Source: Inconstantimicrobium porci
GTDB lineage: Bacteria > Bacillota > Clostridia > Clostridiales > Clostridiaceae
NCBI RefSeq assembly: GCF_009696465.1
Contig: NZ_VULX01000022.1
Location: 1-41,877, forward strand
Reading direction: 5' to 3'
DNA length: 41,877 bases
Part shown: piece by piece, positions 33,636-41,735 of the stretch
Layout: every line of letters begins with the position of its first letter
Position numbering within the stretch: the first letter of the stretch is position 1
The notes under the pieces: model-generated
Told to the model about the DNA's origin: nothing
What the model saw: only the letters and a program-made list of their open reading frames with translations
Databases searched by the model: none
Program-made: the position numbers and the translations under genes

Positions 33636-33991
33636 AATGCTTCCCCCCATTGAATTCTATCTGTTGCCGGATTAAACGGCGATTTATTATATAATTCACT
33701 TACCCAATGATAAGCAGCTGCTGCAGTGTTAAGATTATTTTTTCTGCAGAGTGTAAAAATATTTTCTTTTAAAGACAATCTCTGAACTAAATTGTTTGTA
33801 ACTAAGTGACTGCAAACAGGCAATCCAGTAAGTAGAGTCTCATACATAGGTCTTGATAATGAAGGTAACTCCCCCCTTACCTTAAACTTGCTCCCAACAC
33901 CGCCTTCAATAAGGTGTTCTAAAAATCCCAGATTTTCTTGTGCACTATCATATGTACATCCATCAAGTAGCACAAATATAGTCTTACTCAT
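33632..33991 (-). pseudogene. Alkaline phosphatase-like/type I phosphodiesterase, 3' truncated
   Basis: The frame begins MSKTIFVLLDGCTYDSAQEN, then GELPSLSRPMYETLLTGLPV and AAYHWVSELYNKSPFNPATD, the N-terminal part of the alkaline phosphatase superfamily with the first metal Asp (LLDG) and the catalytic-loop Ser/Thr region. It stops after 119 residues, whereas relatives have about 250-280. The second metal site is missing. The last seven codons coincide with the ribosome site of the downstream PHP gene, so a deletion seems to have joined the two. Start codon and ribosome site are intact. Confidence 0.7.
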
Positions 33992-34255
33992 ATATTATCC
34001 CTTCTTTCCTTATATATCTATATTATACAGCTTTTTTACATATAGTGTCTTGGTGGACGAGCCTTTTTCAGATTTTTCTTTGCAAATAAATGTCATTGAA
34101 CAATGGTGACACAACTTTTTTATTTTTTTCAATATATCGTGCACAATTTAATTTGATTCAACTCAATTGCATACAATTAAATAGAGTTCAATTTCTTATA
34201 TTTTTTTATTATTTTGTTTGTATCAACTTCAAACCCATTTTTACCACTCTGCATA
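33992..34255. other. AT-rich intergenic region
   Basis: Apart from the leader of the phosphatase remnant, I see only AT-rich sequence with loosely repeated CAATTTAATTTGA-like pieces (34145-34200). No gene or structured RNA is apparent. Confidence 0.4.
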
Positions 34256-34258
34256 CGC

Positions 34259-34299
34259 AAAAAGAGACTGCATCATTTAATTTATGCAGTCTCTTTTCT
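34259..34299 (-). terminator. Terminator of nrdJ
   Basis: A perfect 13-bp stem AAAGAGACTGCAT / ATGCAGTCTCTTT is followed by T5 on the minus strand. Confidence 0.85.
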
Positions 34300-34343
34300 T
34301 AAAGAATTAATTATGTTCAAACATATTAAAAATCATATCACTT

Positions 34344-36431
34344 TTATCGTATCGGGCATACTCCTGATGCACATTCATTGTCGATTATTTCGTGTTCTTC
34401 ATCGTTATCGTAGAATTTAAGTATATCATAATTCATTGGTTTAATTTCTGAAACTCTCTTTTCATACTCTTCCTTAGTAATAGCTTCGTATGGTAGTAAT
34501 GGATAAGTTTCTTCATATAGTGGCAAGAATGTAATTCCTACTACATAGTCAAAGTTATTATAAAGCCAGTTAGCCACATCATCCCATTCATTTTCTCTTA
34601 CATGTACCGTAATTGAAGTGTTGTGATCAGTCCAGTTTTCCATTGACATCTTGTACAATTCAAGCTGTTCAATTGCTCCCACATCATACTTTGTTCTTCC
34701 TTCCGGTGCTTTAACAGGGAATTCAATAACCTTAGTTGTGCAGTTTTCATCAGTCTGGCCAACTTCGTTGTAAATTGGATAGCACTTAAGCTCATCTATC
34801 ATTTTGAATAATGGATCACTAACTGATACTCTTACTCTTCTAACATAATAGTTTGAGTGTGAAAAATGTATTCCTGAACTTACACATGGCAACGTTGAAA
34901 GTGTTCCTTCTGGCTTAATTGTAGTCATAAGCTCGGGTACTGATATCTTAAGCTCTTTGCAGTACTTTTCTGCTTCATCTTTGACACAGCTTCTAAGTTT
35001 TCTTAAAAGTTCAGCAAGATCTGCATAATTCATTTTAGTCTTATTCATCATATCCATCATGCCAGTAAGTGAAATCCCGATTATTCTGTCTTCCTTCATT
35101 ACTTTATCCCATGATTCAAGCTCGACAGTTACAAGTGTCATTCTCAGTGCTACTCTTGTTGAAAGTCTGATTACTTTTTCAAGTCTTTCTAAATCAACAT
35201 TATTGTTATCATCAACAAAAGCATAAAGATTGTTAGTAGTCAGATTGCAACATTCATGTGACTTTAAAAGTATTTCTCCACATGGGTTACAGCCTTTAAA
35301 GCCACTCTTTCTTCTCTTTGCTTCCATGCCATTGATAAATCCTGGTTCACCATTAATTCTAATTGAATGGAGAATACTTTTTATCTTTTCAAGTGTTGGC
35401 TTCTCCTTATAAAGCACTGAATTGTTACTCATCTTTCTATGAGAAATTTCCTTGTTTTCAACCCAGTTTCCATCAACCACTGTATAAAGATTACTCTTTG
35501 CATTAATAATATCTGTATCATCTTCGTCACAGATAACCATCATGGCACTTCTTCTTACCCCGCCTGAAACAACATTTTCACTTATTATTGTTGCAATATC
35601 AAGAACATCAAGAGGTTTAAGGCTTCCTTCTTCTGTTTCTTGTATTACCTTATTAATTTTCTCAAACATTCTTTCTAGTGATTTATATCCAGAAGCTCTG
35701 CCACCAAATCTTTCAAGTCTTTCTCCTTTATCTCTGACGTAACTATAATCAATCATCACATTTTTAACGTGCTTGTGTTCTTCTTTAGTAATTATTTCTA
35801 AGTAATATTCTAAAGATTCACACCATCCTTCTTTACTATCACCAACTTTAATAATTGCTGAATTCCCATCTCCATCAACTATTAACTCAGTATGTTCCAT
35901 TTCAGCTTTACTCTTATTAGCTTTTTCCTGTGCATTATAAATGCTTCTAAGATTAACTTTTCTTACATTATCCATTTTGCTGATAACTTTTTTGTCAATT
36001 CTTATGCCTACACCTGATCCAACCATAAGTAAGTAAAATACATCTACAAAATCATGAAAACTTTCTATCATCGTAAAGCTACAGTTAAAATTAGAAAGTG
36101 GATATTCTTTGACAATATCTGTTCCACCCATATATAAAGTTCTTCCTGATGTAAAAGTTCTAAGGTTATAAAGATTATCAAATAATCTTTCTGCTTCCTT
36201 TCTTTCCTCATCCATATCAATTTCTAAATTATTTTGTTTTTTAAAATCAATACCTAGTCCAACATTATATTCTGTAGTTCTAAGTACAGTTTCAAACCAT
36301 GTCTCTCTTCTTCTCTTATCACTTAAATATCTTGAATAAGTTCTTAGATATACAAATTCACCAATGCTGCTAAGTGGTGCTTCTTCTTCTCTATATTTAT
36401 TTAAAAATTCATCTGATAAAATTCCGGCCAT
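34344..36431 (-). CDS. nrdJ: Adenosylcobalamin-dependent ribonucleoside-triphosphate reductase (class II)
   Basis: This 695-residue monomeric class II ribonucleotide reductase makes dNTPs from NTPs using adenosylcobalamin to generate a thiyl radical. Family landmarks are FTSGRTLYMGG, LSNFNCSFTMIESFHDFVDV (substrate-site cysteine), GSGVGIRIDK, NVVSGGVRRSAMM, the radical-site segment GFKGCNPCGEILL with two cysteines, and the C-terminal redox pair ECASGVCPI. The length fits the Lactobacillus-type enzyme (about 740) and the gene appears complete. The start is ATG 36431 with GGAGGAA. I looked for a cobalamin riboswitch upstream and saw none. Confidence 0.93.
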   Translation of the reverse strand: MAGILSDEFLNKYREEEAPLSSIGEFVYLRTYSRYLSDKRRRETWFETVLRTTEYNVGLGIDFKKQNNLEIDMDEERKEAERLFDNLYNLRTFTSGRTLYMGGTDIVKEYPLSNFNCSFTMIESFHDFVDVFYLLMVGSGVGIRIDKKVISKMDNVRKVNLRSIYNAQEKANKSKAEMEHTELIVDGDGNSAIIKVGDSKEGWCESLEYYLEIITKEEHKHVKNVMIDYSYVRDKGERLERFGGRASGYKSLERMFEKINKVIQETEEGSLKPLDVLDIATIISENVVSGGVRRSAMMVICDEDDTDIINAKSNLYTVVDGNWVENKEISHRKMSNNSVLYKEKPTLEKIKSILHSIRINGEPGFINGMEAKRRKSGFKGCNPCGEILLKSHECCNLTTNNLYAFVDDNNNVDLERLEKVIRLSTRVALRMTLVTVELESWDKVMKEDRIIGISLTGMMDMMNKTKMNYADLAELLRKLRSCVKDEAEKYCKELKISVPELMTTIKPEGTLSTLPCVSSGIHFSHSNYYVRRVRVSVSDPLFKMIDELKCYPIYNEVGQTDENCTTKVIEFPVKAPEGRTKYDVGAIEQLELYKMSMENWTDHNTSITVHVRENEWDDVANWLYNNFDYVVGITFLPLYEETYPLLPYEAITKEEYEKRVSEIKPMNYDILKFYDNDEEHEIIDNECASGVCPIR

Positions 36432-36698
36432 CTATTGTTCCTCCAACTCACTATCATCGTATGTATAAATCTTTTCTCAATAAAATTTATTTTAAATCAT
36501 TTCATCTTTAAATACAACATCTTGTATTGTTATTGTTTCGTTTACACTAGATATTGTGAATGTATTGATTGTGTATTTTTCAACATTGCATTAACATTTT
36601 ATTTTATTAAAAATTTTTTTATTATTTAACTTCTAAAGCAAAATAAATTATTTGGAGTTATAATATGTTTGAGATTAATTATAAAGGGGTAATTATAA
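36432..36698. other. Divergent promoter region nrdJ / iron alcohol dehydrogenase
   Basis: This is an AT-rich spacer of 267 bp with ribosome sites at both ends (GGAGGAA for nrdJ, AAAGGGG for the dehydrogenase). I see no riboswitch and no clear operator. Confidence 0.4.
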
Positions 36699-37859
36699 AT
36701 GAAGAACTTTAATTTTTATGCACCTACTGAAATGTTTTTTGGTAAAGGTGAAATCAAAAATCTTCCTAATTTAATTTCAAGATATGGGAAAAATGTTCTC
36801 TTATGTTATGGTGGAGGAAGCATAAAAAGAAATGGAATATATGATAGTATTCATAAGCTTCTTAAAGACTGTACTATAATTGAACTTAGTGGTATTGAAC
36901 CTAACCCACGTATAGAAACTGTGGAAAGAGGAATTAAATTATGCAGAGAACATAATATAGATGTTGTTTTAGCAGCTGGTGGTGGAAGTACTATTGACTG
37001 TGCTAAAGTTGTTGCAGCTGGTGTTTGCTATGAAGGTGATGCCTGGAACATAGTTACTAATCCTTCTAAAATCAAAGCAGCTCTTCCATTAGTAACAATC
37101 CTTACTCTTGCAGCTACTGGTTCAGAAATGGATCCTTATGCCGTTATATCCAATATGAAAACTAACGAAAAAATAGGAACAGAGTCACAATATATATTGC
37201 CAAAAGCTTCAATTCTTGATCCTGAGTACCTTTATACAGTACCAAAATATCAAACTGCAGCTGGTACAGCAGATATAATGTCACATGTAATTGAAAACTA
37301 TTTTTCAACTGAAATTGATACATTTGTTCAAGATAAAATTTCAGAAGGTCTTTTAGAAGCTTGTATAAAATACTGCCCTGTTGCATTAGAAGATCCTGAA
37401 AATTACGAAGCTCGTGCAAATCTTATGTGGGCTAGTTCACTGGCTTTAAACGGACTTACTGGTTGTGGAAAAAATCAGGCTTGGAGCTGTCATCCTATTG
37501 AACATGAATTAAGTGCTTTTTATGATATCACTCACGGAGTCGGTCTTGCAATAATCACACCAAGATGGATGAGATATATTTTAAATGATAAGACTGTGGA
37601 TAAGTTTGTCCAATATGGCGAGAATGTCTTCCATATTCAAAATACTGGTGATAAATTTACAGTAGCCAACGAAGCAATTGATAAGACTGAACAGTTCTTC
37701 AAAGACTGCAAAATTCCAATGACTTTAAAAGAACTTAATATAGATGAAACTCATTTTGAAAAGATGGCAGAAGATGCAGTAAAATTCGGTGGACTTCAAT
37801 ATGCATATGTTCCACTTAATAAGAACGATGTAATTAATATTTTAAAAGAGAGCCTATAA
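36699..37859 (+). CDS. Iron-containing alcohol dehydrogenase (butanol dehydrogenase-like)
   Basis: This 386-residue group III alcohol dehydrogenase reduces aldehydes such as butyraldehyde with NAD(P)H. The N-terminal dinucleotide domain has VLLCYGGGSIKRNG and AAGGGSTIDCAKVVAA. The C-terminal metal domain has D192 and H196 (AADIMSHV-like), H265 (CHPIEHELSAFYDITHG) and H279, the iron or zinc ligands. It resembles clostridial BdhA/BdhB and YqhD. D at position 37-40 is replaced by GGG, as in NADPH- or NADH-flexible members, so cofactor choice is open. A ribosome site AAAGGGG precedes ATG 36699. It is monocistronic. Confidence 0.93.
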   Translation: MKNFNFYAPTEMFFGKGEIKNLPNLISRYGKNVLLCYGGGSIKRNGIYDSIHKLLKDCTIIELSGIEPNPRIETVERGIKLCREHNIDVVLAAGGGSTIDCAKVVAAGVCYEGDAWNIVTNPSKIKAALPLVTILTLAATGSEMDPYAVISNMKTNEKIGTESQYILPKASILDPEYLYTVPKYQTAAGTADIMSHVIENYFSTEIDTFVQDKISEGLLEACIKYCPVALEDPENYEARANLMWASSLALNGLTGCGKNQAWSCHPIEHELSAFYDITHGVGLAIITPRWMRYILNDKTVDKFVQYGENVFHIQNTGDKFTVANEAIDKTEQFFKDCKIPMTLKELNIDETHFEKMAEDAVKFGGLQYAYVPLNKNDVINILKESL

Positions 37860-37881
37860 TACAACTGTATAAGATCATAAG

Positions 37882-37940
37882 TAAAAGGTCACAGGTCACA
37901 GTTTTTTCATTATCTGTGACCTGTGACTTTTGACCTTTTA
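37882..37940. repeat. TCACAGG palindrome, copy G (possible bidirectional terminator)
   Basis: AAAAGGTCACAGGTCACAG (37883-37901) faces CTGTGACCTGTGACTTTTGA plus CCTTTTA (37914-37940). The right arm carries one extra 7-base unit. It is the smallest copy of the TCACAGG family. A TTTTTT sits in the loop. Placed between convergent genes, it could serve as their terminator. Confidence 0.7.
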
Positions 37941-37941
37941 C

Positions 37942-38133
37942 CTATAGTATGTTTCTCTTCTTTGCCTCTTCCATAAGTTTTGGCTGTATTTCTGGATATG
38001 TTAATTTATCTGGTATTTCATATGTATCTCTTTCTTTATGTTTGCAGAATACATATTTGCCATTATACTTTGCTATTATTACTGCAAACTTTAAAAATTT
38101 ATCTTCTACTGAATCATAAAAATTAACTTTCAT
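37942..38133 (-). pseudogene. NUDIX hydrolase with in-frame internal deletion
   Basis: ATG 38133 starts MKVNFYDSVEDKFLKFAVII, then AKYNGKYVFCKHKERDTYEIP, the usual N terminus of a clostridial NUDIX protein just before the Nudix box. It then jumps to DKLTYPEIQPKLMEEAKKRN, the usual C terminus. The catalytic GGxxExGE...REUxEE box is entirely missing. The join is in frame, leaving about 63 residues that cannot hydrolyse nucleotides. It overlaps the preceding HEPN gene's downstream spacer. Confidence 0.7.
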
Positions 38134-38153
38134 ATTTTCCATTCCCTAATCAT

Positions 38154-38591
38154 CTATTTTATTTTTTCCTTATACATTGAAATCATAATGTCAACAACTT
38201 CATTTATATTCTCTCTGTTTTCATTAATAAATGTAAGTATCTCTTCTGTTGATGGTTGCTTATAAACATGTGCAATTCTATTTCTATACTTTCTATATTG
38301 ATTTAAAAAGTTATAGATATCTTCACTAAATATATTATTTTGATATAGTTTTATAAGTGATTTATCCATATCATCACTTATCTTATAAAGTTTTAGTTCC
38401 TTCAGACAAAGGGATGTGTAATTTTCAATAAGTATAAAATATTCAAGAAAACTTTGTTTTATAGACGACATGATTATCTCCCTCATACCATCATCTGAAG
38501 TCTCATTAAGTACTTTAATAGCCTTGTCCATAAGAGATAGAGTTTCTCTTATATTTTTAATTATATCATACAGTCTGTCTGTATTCATCAT
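38154..38591 (-). CDS. HEPN toxin of a HepT/MntA-type pair
   Basis: This 145-residue helical protein has the HEPN RNase motif R103-x4-H108-x-Y110 (RNRIAHVY), matching HepT toxins that cleave tRNA or mRNA. In HepT/MntA pairs the nucleotidyltransferase adds AMP to the tyrosine of this motif and silences the toxin. The gene follows the nucleotidyltransferase with a 4-bp overlap, the standard antitoxin-then-toxin order. A fragment of a related HEPN gene is at 3563-3682. The function is inferred from motif and pairing. Confidence 0.85.
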   Translation of the reverse strand: MMNTDRLYDIIKNIRETLSLMDKAIKVLNETSDDGMREIIMSSIKQSFLEYFILIENYTSLCLKELKLYKISDDMDKSLIKLYQNNIFSEDIYNFLNQYRKYRNRIAHVYKQPSTEEILTFINENRENINEVVDIMISMYKEKIK

Positions 38592-38998
38592 TCAATCACA
38601 TCTCTTTCCCTAAAATATCTAAATTCTTCATTATTTTTATATATAATATCAGTTTTATTATAATCTTTAGTGAATACATCGTTTTTATCGTTATATATAA
38701 GTATGCCAGAATCATAAACAGTAACCTTAAATCTTAAATCTATATCTTCACCATTTAAAAAAACAACATCTACATCTCTATTTATTAGATTACTTATCGA
38801 ATCTTCTATATCCATGATTGCAGAAAGACCAATTTTATGACTGCTTAATACAGCAATATCAACATCAGAATATTCTTCAAAATCATCGGTAACTATGCTG
38901 CCAAAAATTATCACAGAGTTTATACCATAATTTTCATAAATCTTACTGCATTTGTCAGATTTAAGAAGTTCAATTATTTTATTCTTATCATATATCAC
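38588..38998 (-). CDS. MNT-type nucleotidyltransferase antitoxin (MntA-like)
   Basis: This is a 136-residue minimal nucleotidyltransferase. The active site is G33-S34-x10-D45-x-D47 (FGSIVTDDFEEYSDVDIAV), with a later third carboxylate probably in VDVVFLNGED. MntA proteins AMPylate the partner HEPN toxin. Start: GTG 38998 behind GGGGTG, the only sensible in-frame choice. The last 30 residues (FTKDYNKTDIIYKNNEEFRY) are an extension of unknown role. It overlaps the toxin gene by 4 bp. Confidence 0.85.
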   Translation of the reverse strand: MIYDKNKIIELLKSDKCSKIYENYGINSVIIFGSIVTDDFEEYSDVDIAVLSSHKIGLSAIMDIEDSISNLINRDVDVVFLNGEDIDLRFKVTVYDSGILIYNDKNDVFTKDYNKTDIIYKNNEEFRYFRERDVIE

Positions 38999-39057
38999 AT
39001 TTACACCCCATATGGTTAAATTTTAATTTATTATTATTATAGATTAACTTACAAATA

Positions 39058-39585
39058 TTATTTTACCATTTCAAATTTTCTCTCATAAATTTTCTTCACT
39101 ATAAAAAATGACGCTGCTGCACAAAGCAGTCCTATCAGCACTCCAGCCGCTACATCTGTTGGATAATGAACAAAAAGATATAAACGTGAAAAAGCAATAA
39201 GCGATGCTAGTACAAAAGCTGCTATACCTGCTTTCTTGTAATATAAAAATATTGCGAAAGCTCCTGCAAAGGACACACTTGTATGACCTGAAGGGAATGA
39301 ATAATCCTTTGGTATTTTTATAAGCATTTTTACACTATCATCTATCCAGCAAGGACGTGATCTTGCAAACACATTTTTCATAATTACATTACCGAAAATT
39401 CCAAATATCAAAAGAGCCACTGCCATAGTAATTCCGCATTTTCTATACTTTTTAATGCAGATAAATATTATTGATAATACAATCCATATTGCCCCCGCGT
39501 TCCCAAGACTCGTTATAAACACCATGATACTGTCAAGCACAGGATTGTGAAGTTCCTGAAGTGCATGAAGAATATTCATTTCCAT
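39058..39585 (-). CDS. PAP2-family membrane phosphatase
   Basis: This 175-residue integral membrane phosphatase of the PAP2 superfamily carries the complete three-part active site: K70-x6-R77-P78, P98-S-G-H101 and S133-R134-x5-H140-x3-D144. Five or so hydrophobic helices surround it. Members dephosphorylate undecaprenyl diphosphate or phosphatidic acid derivatives at the outer membrane face. With this size and no extra domain, undecaprenyl-diphosphate phosphatase (BcrC-like) is a fair guess. The start is ATG 39585 with GGAGGGG. Confidence 0.9.
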   Translation of the reverse strand: MEMNILHALQELHNPVLDSIMVFITSLGNAGAIWIVLSIIFICIKKYRKCGITMAVALLIFGIFGNVIMKNVFARSRPCWIDDSVKMLIKIPKDYSFPSGHTSVSFAGAFAIFLYYKKAGIAAFVLASLIAFSRLYLFVHYPTDVAAGVLIGLLCAAASFFIVKKIYERKFEMVK

Positions 39586-39670
39586 ATACTAAACCCCTCC
39601 AATTTATTATTTATATAGATTATATCCAAAAAACATCTTTTTAACAACAAATAAAACATGAATCAGAGCA

Positions 39671-39775
39671 AAGGTCACCAGTCACAGATTTTGCTTGTTT
39701 ATTTTCTATGCTTATTGGGAGGATTCTCCTCCAAACCTTCTTATTTGAAACTCGCGCAAACGTGAGTTTCATCCT
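39671..39775. repeat. Intergenic repeat, copy H (CTCCAAACCT family)
   Basis: It begins AAGGTCACCAGTCACAG, then a GGAGG-ATTCT-CCTCC hairpin followed by the core CTCCAAACCT (39729-39738). It ends with an AAACTCGCG-CAAA-CGTGAGTTT hairpin and CATCC (39764-39774). This compact copy shows the module order most clearly: ended repeat, hairpin, core, hairpin, CATCC. It fills the 272-base gap with AT-rich flanks. Confidence 0.65.
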
Positions 39776-39810
39776 TAATTATGCACTATGAATTATTAGT
39801 TATTAATTAA

Positions 39811-39853
39811 AAAGCAGCCCTTCGAAAATATATTTGAATTAAGGCTGCTTTTA
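39811..39853 (-). terminator. Terminator of the NCS2 permease gene
   Basis: The stem AAAGCAGCC / GGCTGCTTT has an inner TTCGAAA/TTTGAA extension, then T5 on the minus strand. Confidence 0.8.
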
Positions 39854-39857
39854 TTAA

Positions 39858-41162
39858 TTATATTATAAAGTACACTATGAATAGTGCTGCTAATACATAC
39901 ATTACTGGATGGATTTTTTTGTAGTTTCCTTTGAATACATTAAGCACTACATAAGTTAAGAATCCACATGCTATTCCTTCACCTATACTGTATGTAAGTG
40001 GCATTAATATCACTGTTAAGAATGATGGAATCGCTATTTCACTCTTATCCCATTCTATTTCTTTAAGATTTGCACACATAAGTGATCCTACTATGATAAG
40101 AGCTGGTGCTGTTACTGCATTAGTTACTACTGCTAATAGTGGTGAAAAGAATAAAGAGGCTAAGAATAATAATCCTGCAACAACGCTTGATAGTCCAGTT
40201 CTTGCTCCTACTGCTATTCCTGATAATGATTCAACATATGAAGTTGTGTTAGTTGTTCCAAAAACTGCTCCAATGCAAGTAGCAACTGAGTCAGCAAGCA
40301 ATGCTTTTGAACCATTTTCTACTGATCCATCTTTCCTTAATAGTCCTGCCTTTGAACCAACAGCTACTAGTGTTCCTGCTGTATCAAAGAAATCCATAAA
40401 TAAGAATGTAAATACAACAAGCATCATCTGTGGTGTTAATACATTTTTGATGTTAGCGATTGAAACTCCAAAAGTCGGAGCCATTGATGGAATCATTGAT
40501 ATTACTTTTGATGGTACTGGTATTATTCCAAAAATCATACCTACAACTATTGTTAAAGCCATGCCTATAAATATTGCTGTGTTTTTCCCTCTTACCATAA
40601 GTATTGAGATAACTAATATTCCAAATACAGCAAGTAACACATTAGGATCAGTAAGATTACCAAGTTGTACAAATGTAGCATCACTTTTAACGATAATACC
40701 TGCATTTTTAAATCCTACAAATGCTATAAATAAACCTATACCAGCACTAACAGCAAACTTTAAGTTCTGTGGTATAGCTTTAATTATTATTTCTCTAAGT
40801 CCTGTGATTGAAATTACTAAAAATATTATTCCTGAAGCCATTACGCCTGCTATTGCAGTCTGCCATGGAATATTCATTCCAAGACATACGCTATATGCAA
40901 AAAATGCATTAAGTCCTACACCAGGAGCAAGAACCATTGGAAATTTTGCATATATACCCATGATAAGAGTACCTATTACCGCAGCAAGACCTGTAGCTAC
41001 AAAGACACTTTGTTGATTCATTCCTGTTTCAGATAATACACTTGGAATTAAAAACAATGCATATGCCATTGTAAGGAATGTTGTAATTCCACCTATTATT
41101 TCTGTTTTTAAAGTAGTATTTTTTTCATCGAAATTGAAGTAGTTAGATAAAAATTTCTTCAT
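39858..41162 (-). CDS. NCS2 family purine permease (PbuG/AzgA-like)
   Basis: This 434-residue proton-coupled importer has about 13 hydrophobic helices and is of the AzgA-like branch that takes up hypoxanthine, guanine or adenine. Landmarks are GGITTFLTMAYALFLIPSVL near the N terminus, VLAPGVGLNAFFAYSVC, MDFFDTAGTLVAVGSKAGLL and FGTTNTTSYVESLSGIAVGA. The guanine riboswitch at 41620-41686 on the same strand supports the purine assignment. However, 457 bases including a repeat element separate the two. GGAGG precedes ATG 41162. A short GCCTT/AAGGC hairpin sits immediately before it. Confidence 0.93.
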   Translation of the reverse strand: MKKFLSNYFNFDEKNTTLKTEIIGGITTFLTMAYALFLIPSVLSETGMNQQSVFVATGLAAVIGTLIMGIYAKFPMVLAPGVGLNAFFAYSVCLGMNIPWQTAIAGVMASGIIFLVISITGLREIIIKAIPQNLKFAVSAGIGLFIAFVGFKNAGIIVKSDATFVQLGNLTDPNVLLAVFGILVISILMVRGKNTAIFIGMALTIVVGMIFGIIPVPSKVISMIPSMAPTFGVSIANIKNVLTPQMMLVVFTFLFMDFFDTAGTLVAVGSKAGLLRKDGSVENGSKALLADSVATCIGAVFGTTNTTSYVESLSGIAVGARTGLSSVVAGLLFLASLFFSPLLAVVTNAVTAPALIIVGSLMCANLKEIEWDKSEIAIPSFLTVILMPLTYSIGEGIACGFLTYVVLNVFKGNYKKIHPVMYVLAALFIVYFII

Positions 41163-41293
41163 TTATTTTCCTCCATGCCTTAATAATCAAGGCTTATCGC
41201 ATGATGAGGTTAATTGATTGCTAGCTGTTACGTATTATATTGTTTTAAGTACATATAACTCTTCTTCATAAACTGGAATTTAATAAGATTAGA
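41163..41293 (-). promoter_or_regulatory. Proximal leader of the permease gene
   Basis: Read on the minus strand it holds an AACAATATAATACG stretch (possible -10 TATAAT) and a GCCTTGATTATTAAGGC hairpin abutting the GGAGG site. This may give a second, riboswitch-independent promoter. Confidence 0.35.
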
Positions 41294-41501
41294 GATAAGC
41301 GATTAGAGAGAAGAGAACAGGATGAAATTAGTTCGCTATGCTCACCAATTTCTTCATTTTAATGGAGGTTCTGCCTCCAAACCTCTGAAGTTACAAAGAT
41401 TAAACAGTCATTTCGAGTATTTGTTTGCTTATAACTTGGCTGGAAACTCCCTTCAGGGAGTTTCATCCGAATCTCTGCACTCTTCATTCTACTCTCTTAT
41501 C
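41294..41501. repeat. Inverted-repeat element I between the guanine riboswitch and the permease gene
   Basis: The termini are inverted repeats of about 27 bp: GATAAGCGATTAGAGAGAAG at the left against GATAAGAGAGTAGAATGAAG read inward from the right, with most positions equal. Inside, in order: a GGATGAAA motif, a GGAGG-TTCT-GCCTCC hairpin, the core CTCCAAACCT (41375-41384) and AAACTCCC-TTCA-GGGAGTTT with CATCC (41458-41468). This is the longest, best preserved copy. A small frame across it is not a gene. Confidence 0.7.
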
Positions 41502-41619
41502 TATAAGTCCTTATTTGGTATTTTATGATATTGACTAACTATATTTCTGTATCAGCTTCTTTGTATCATATTAGATATGTAATTTTCATCTGCCATGAAA
41601 CGACATCTGAGAACAACAC

Positions 41620-41686
41620 ATCGTAGTCAGGTTATTTATGGCAACCTGGTAGAAACTGCAATCCCATATCGACTGCGTTATACGAT
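41620..41686 (-). ncRNA. Guanine-type purine riboswitch aptamer
   Basis: The minus strand shows P1 ATCGTA/TACGAT and P2 GCAGTC/GATTGC capped by GATATGG. The joining segment is AGTTTCTACC, and P3 is CAGGTT/AACCTG capped by GCCATAAAT. The ending GACTAC has C at the specificity position, hence guanine or hypoxanthine and not adenine. All conserved core bases are present. Ligand binding normally turns off purine uptake genes. No obvious terminator hairpin with a T-run follows before the repeat element. Confidence 0.92.
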
Positions 41687-41735
41687 AGTCTTGATTTGTT
41701 ATAGACTATAATACAATGTTTTTTTTGACTTGTCC

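Noticed and set aside
36432-36698. Cobalamin riboswitch upstream of nrdJ
   Set aside because: Searched for the conserved GCCACTG-type box and long leader helices on the nrdJ strand; none was found.
40093-41016. A 307-codon open frame on the plus strand
   Set aside because: It is the antisense of the NCS2 permease gene, has no ribosome site, and its composition is that expected of the complement of membrane-protein codons.
41322-41528. Small frame near the end of the window
   Set aside because: It runs through repeat element I and its hairpins, so it is a by-product of the repeat sequence.
41620-41686. Adenine-specific purine riboswitch
   Set aside because: The specificity position in the final GACTAC is C, which selects guanine or hypoxanthine.
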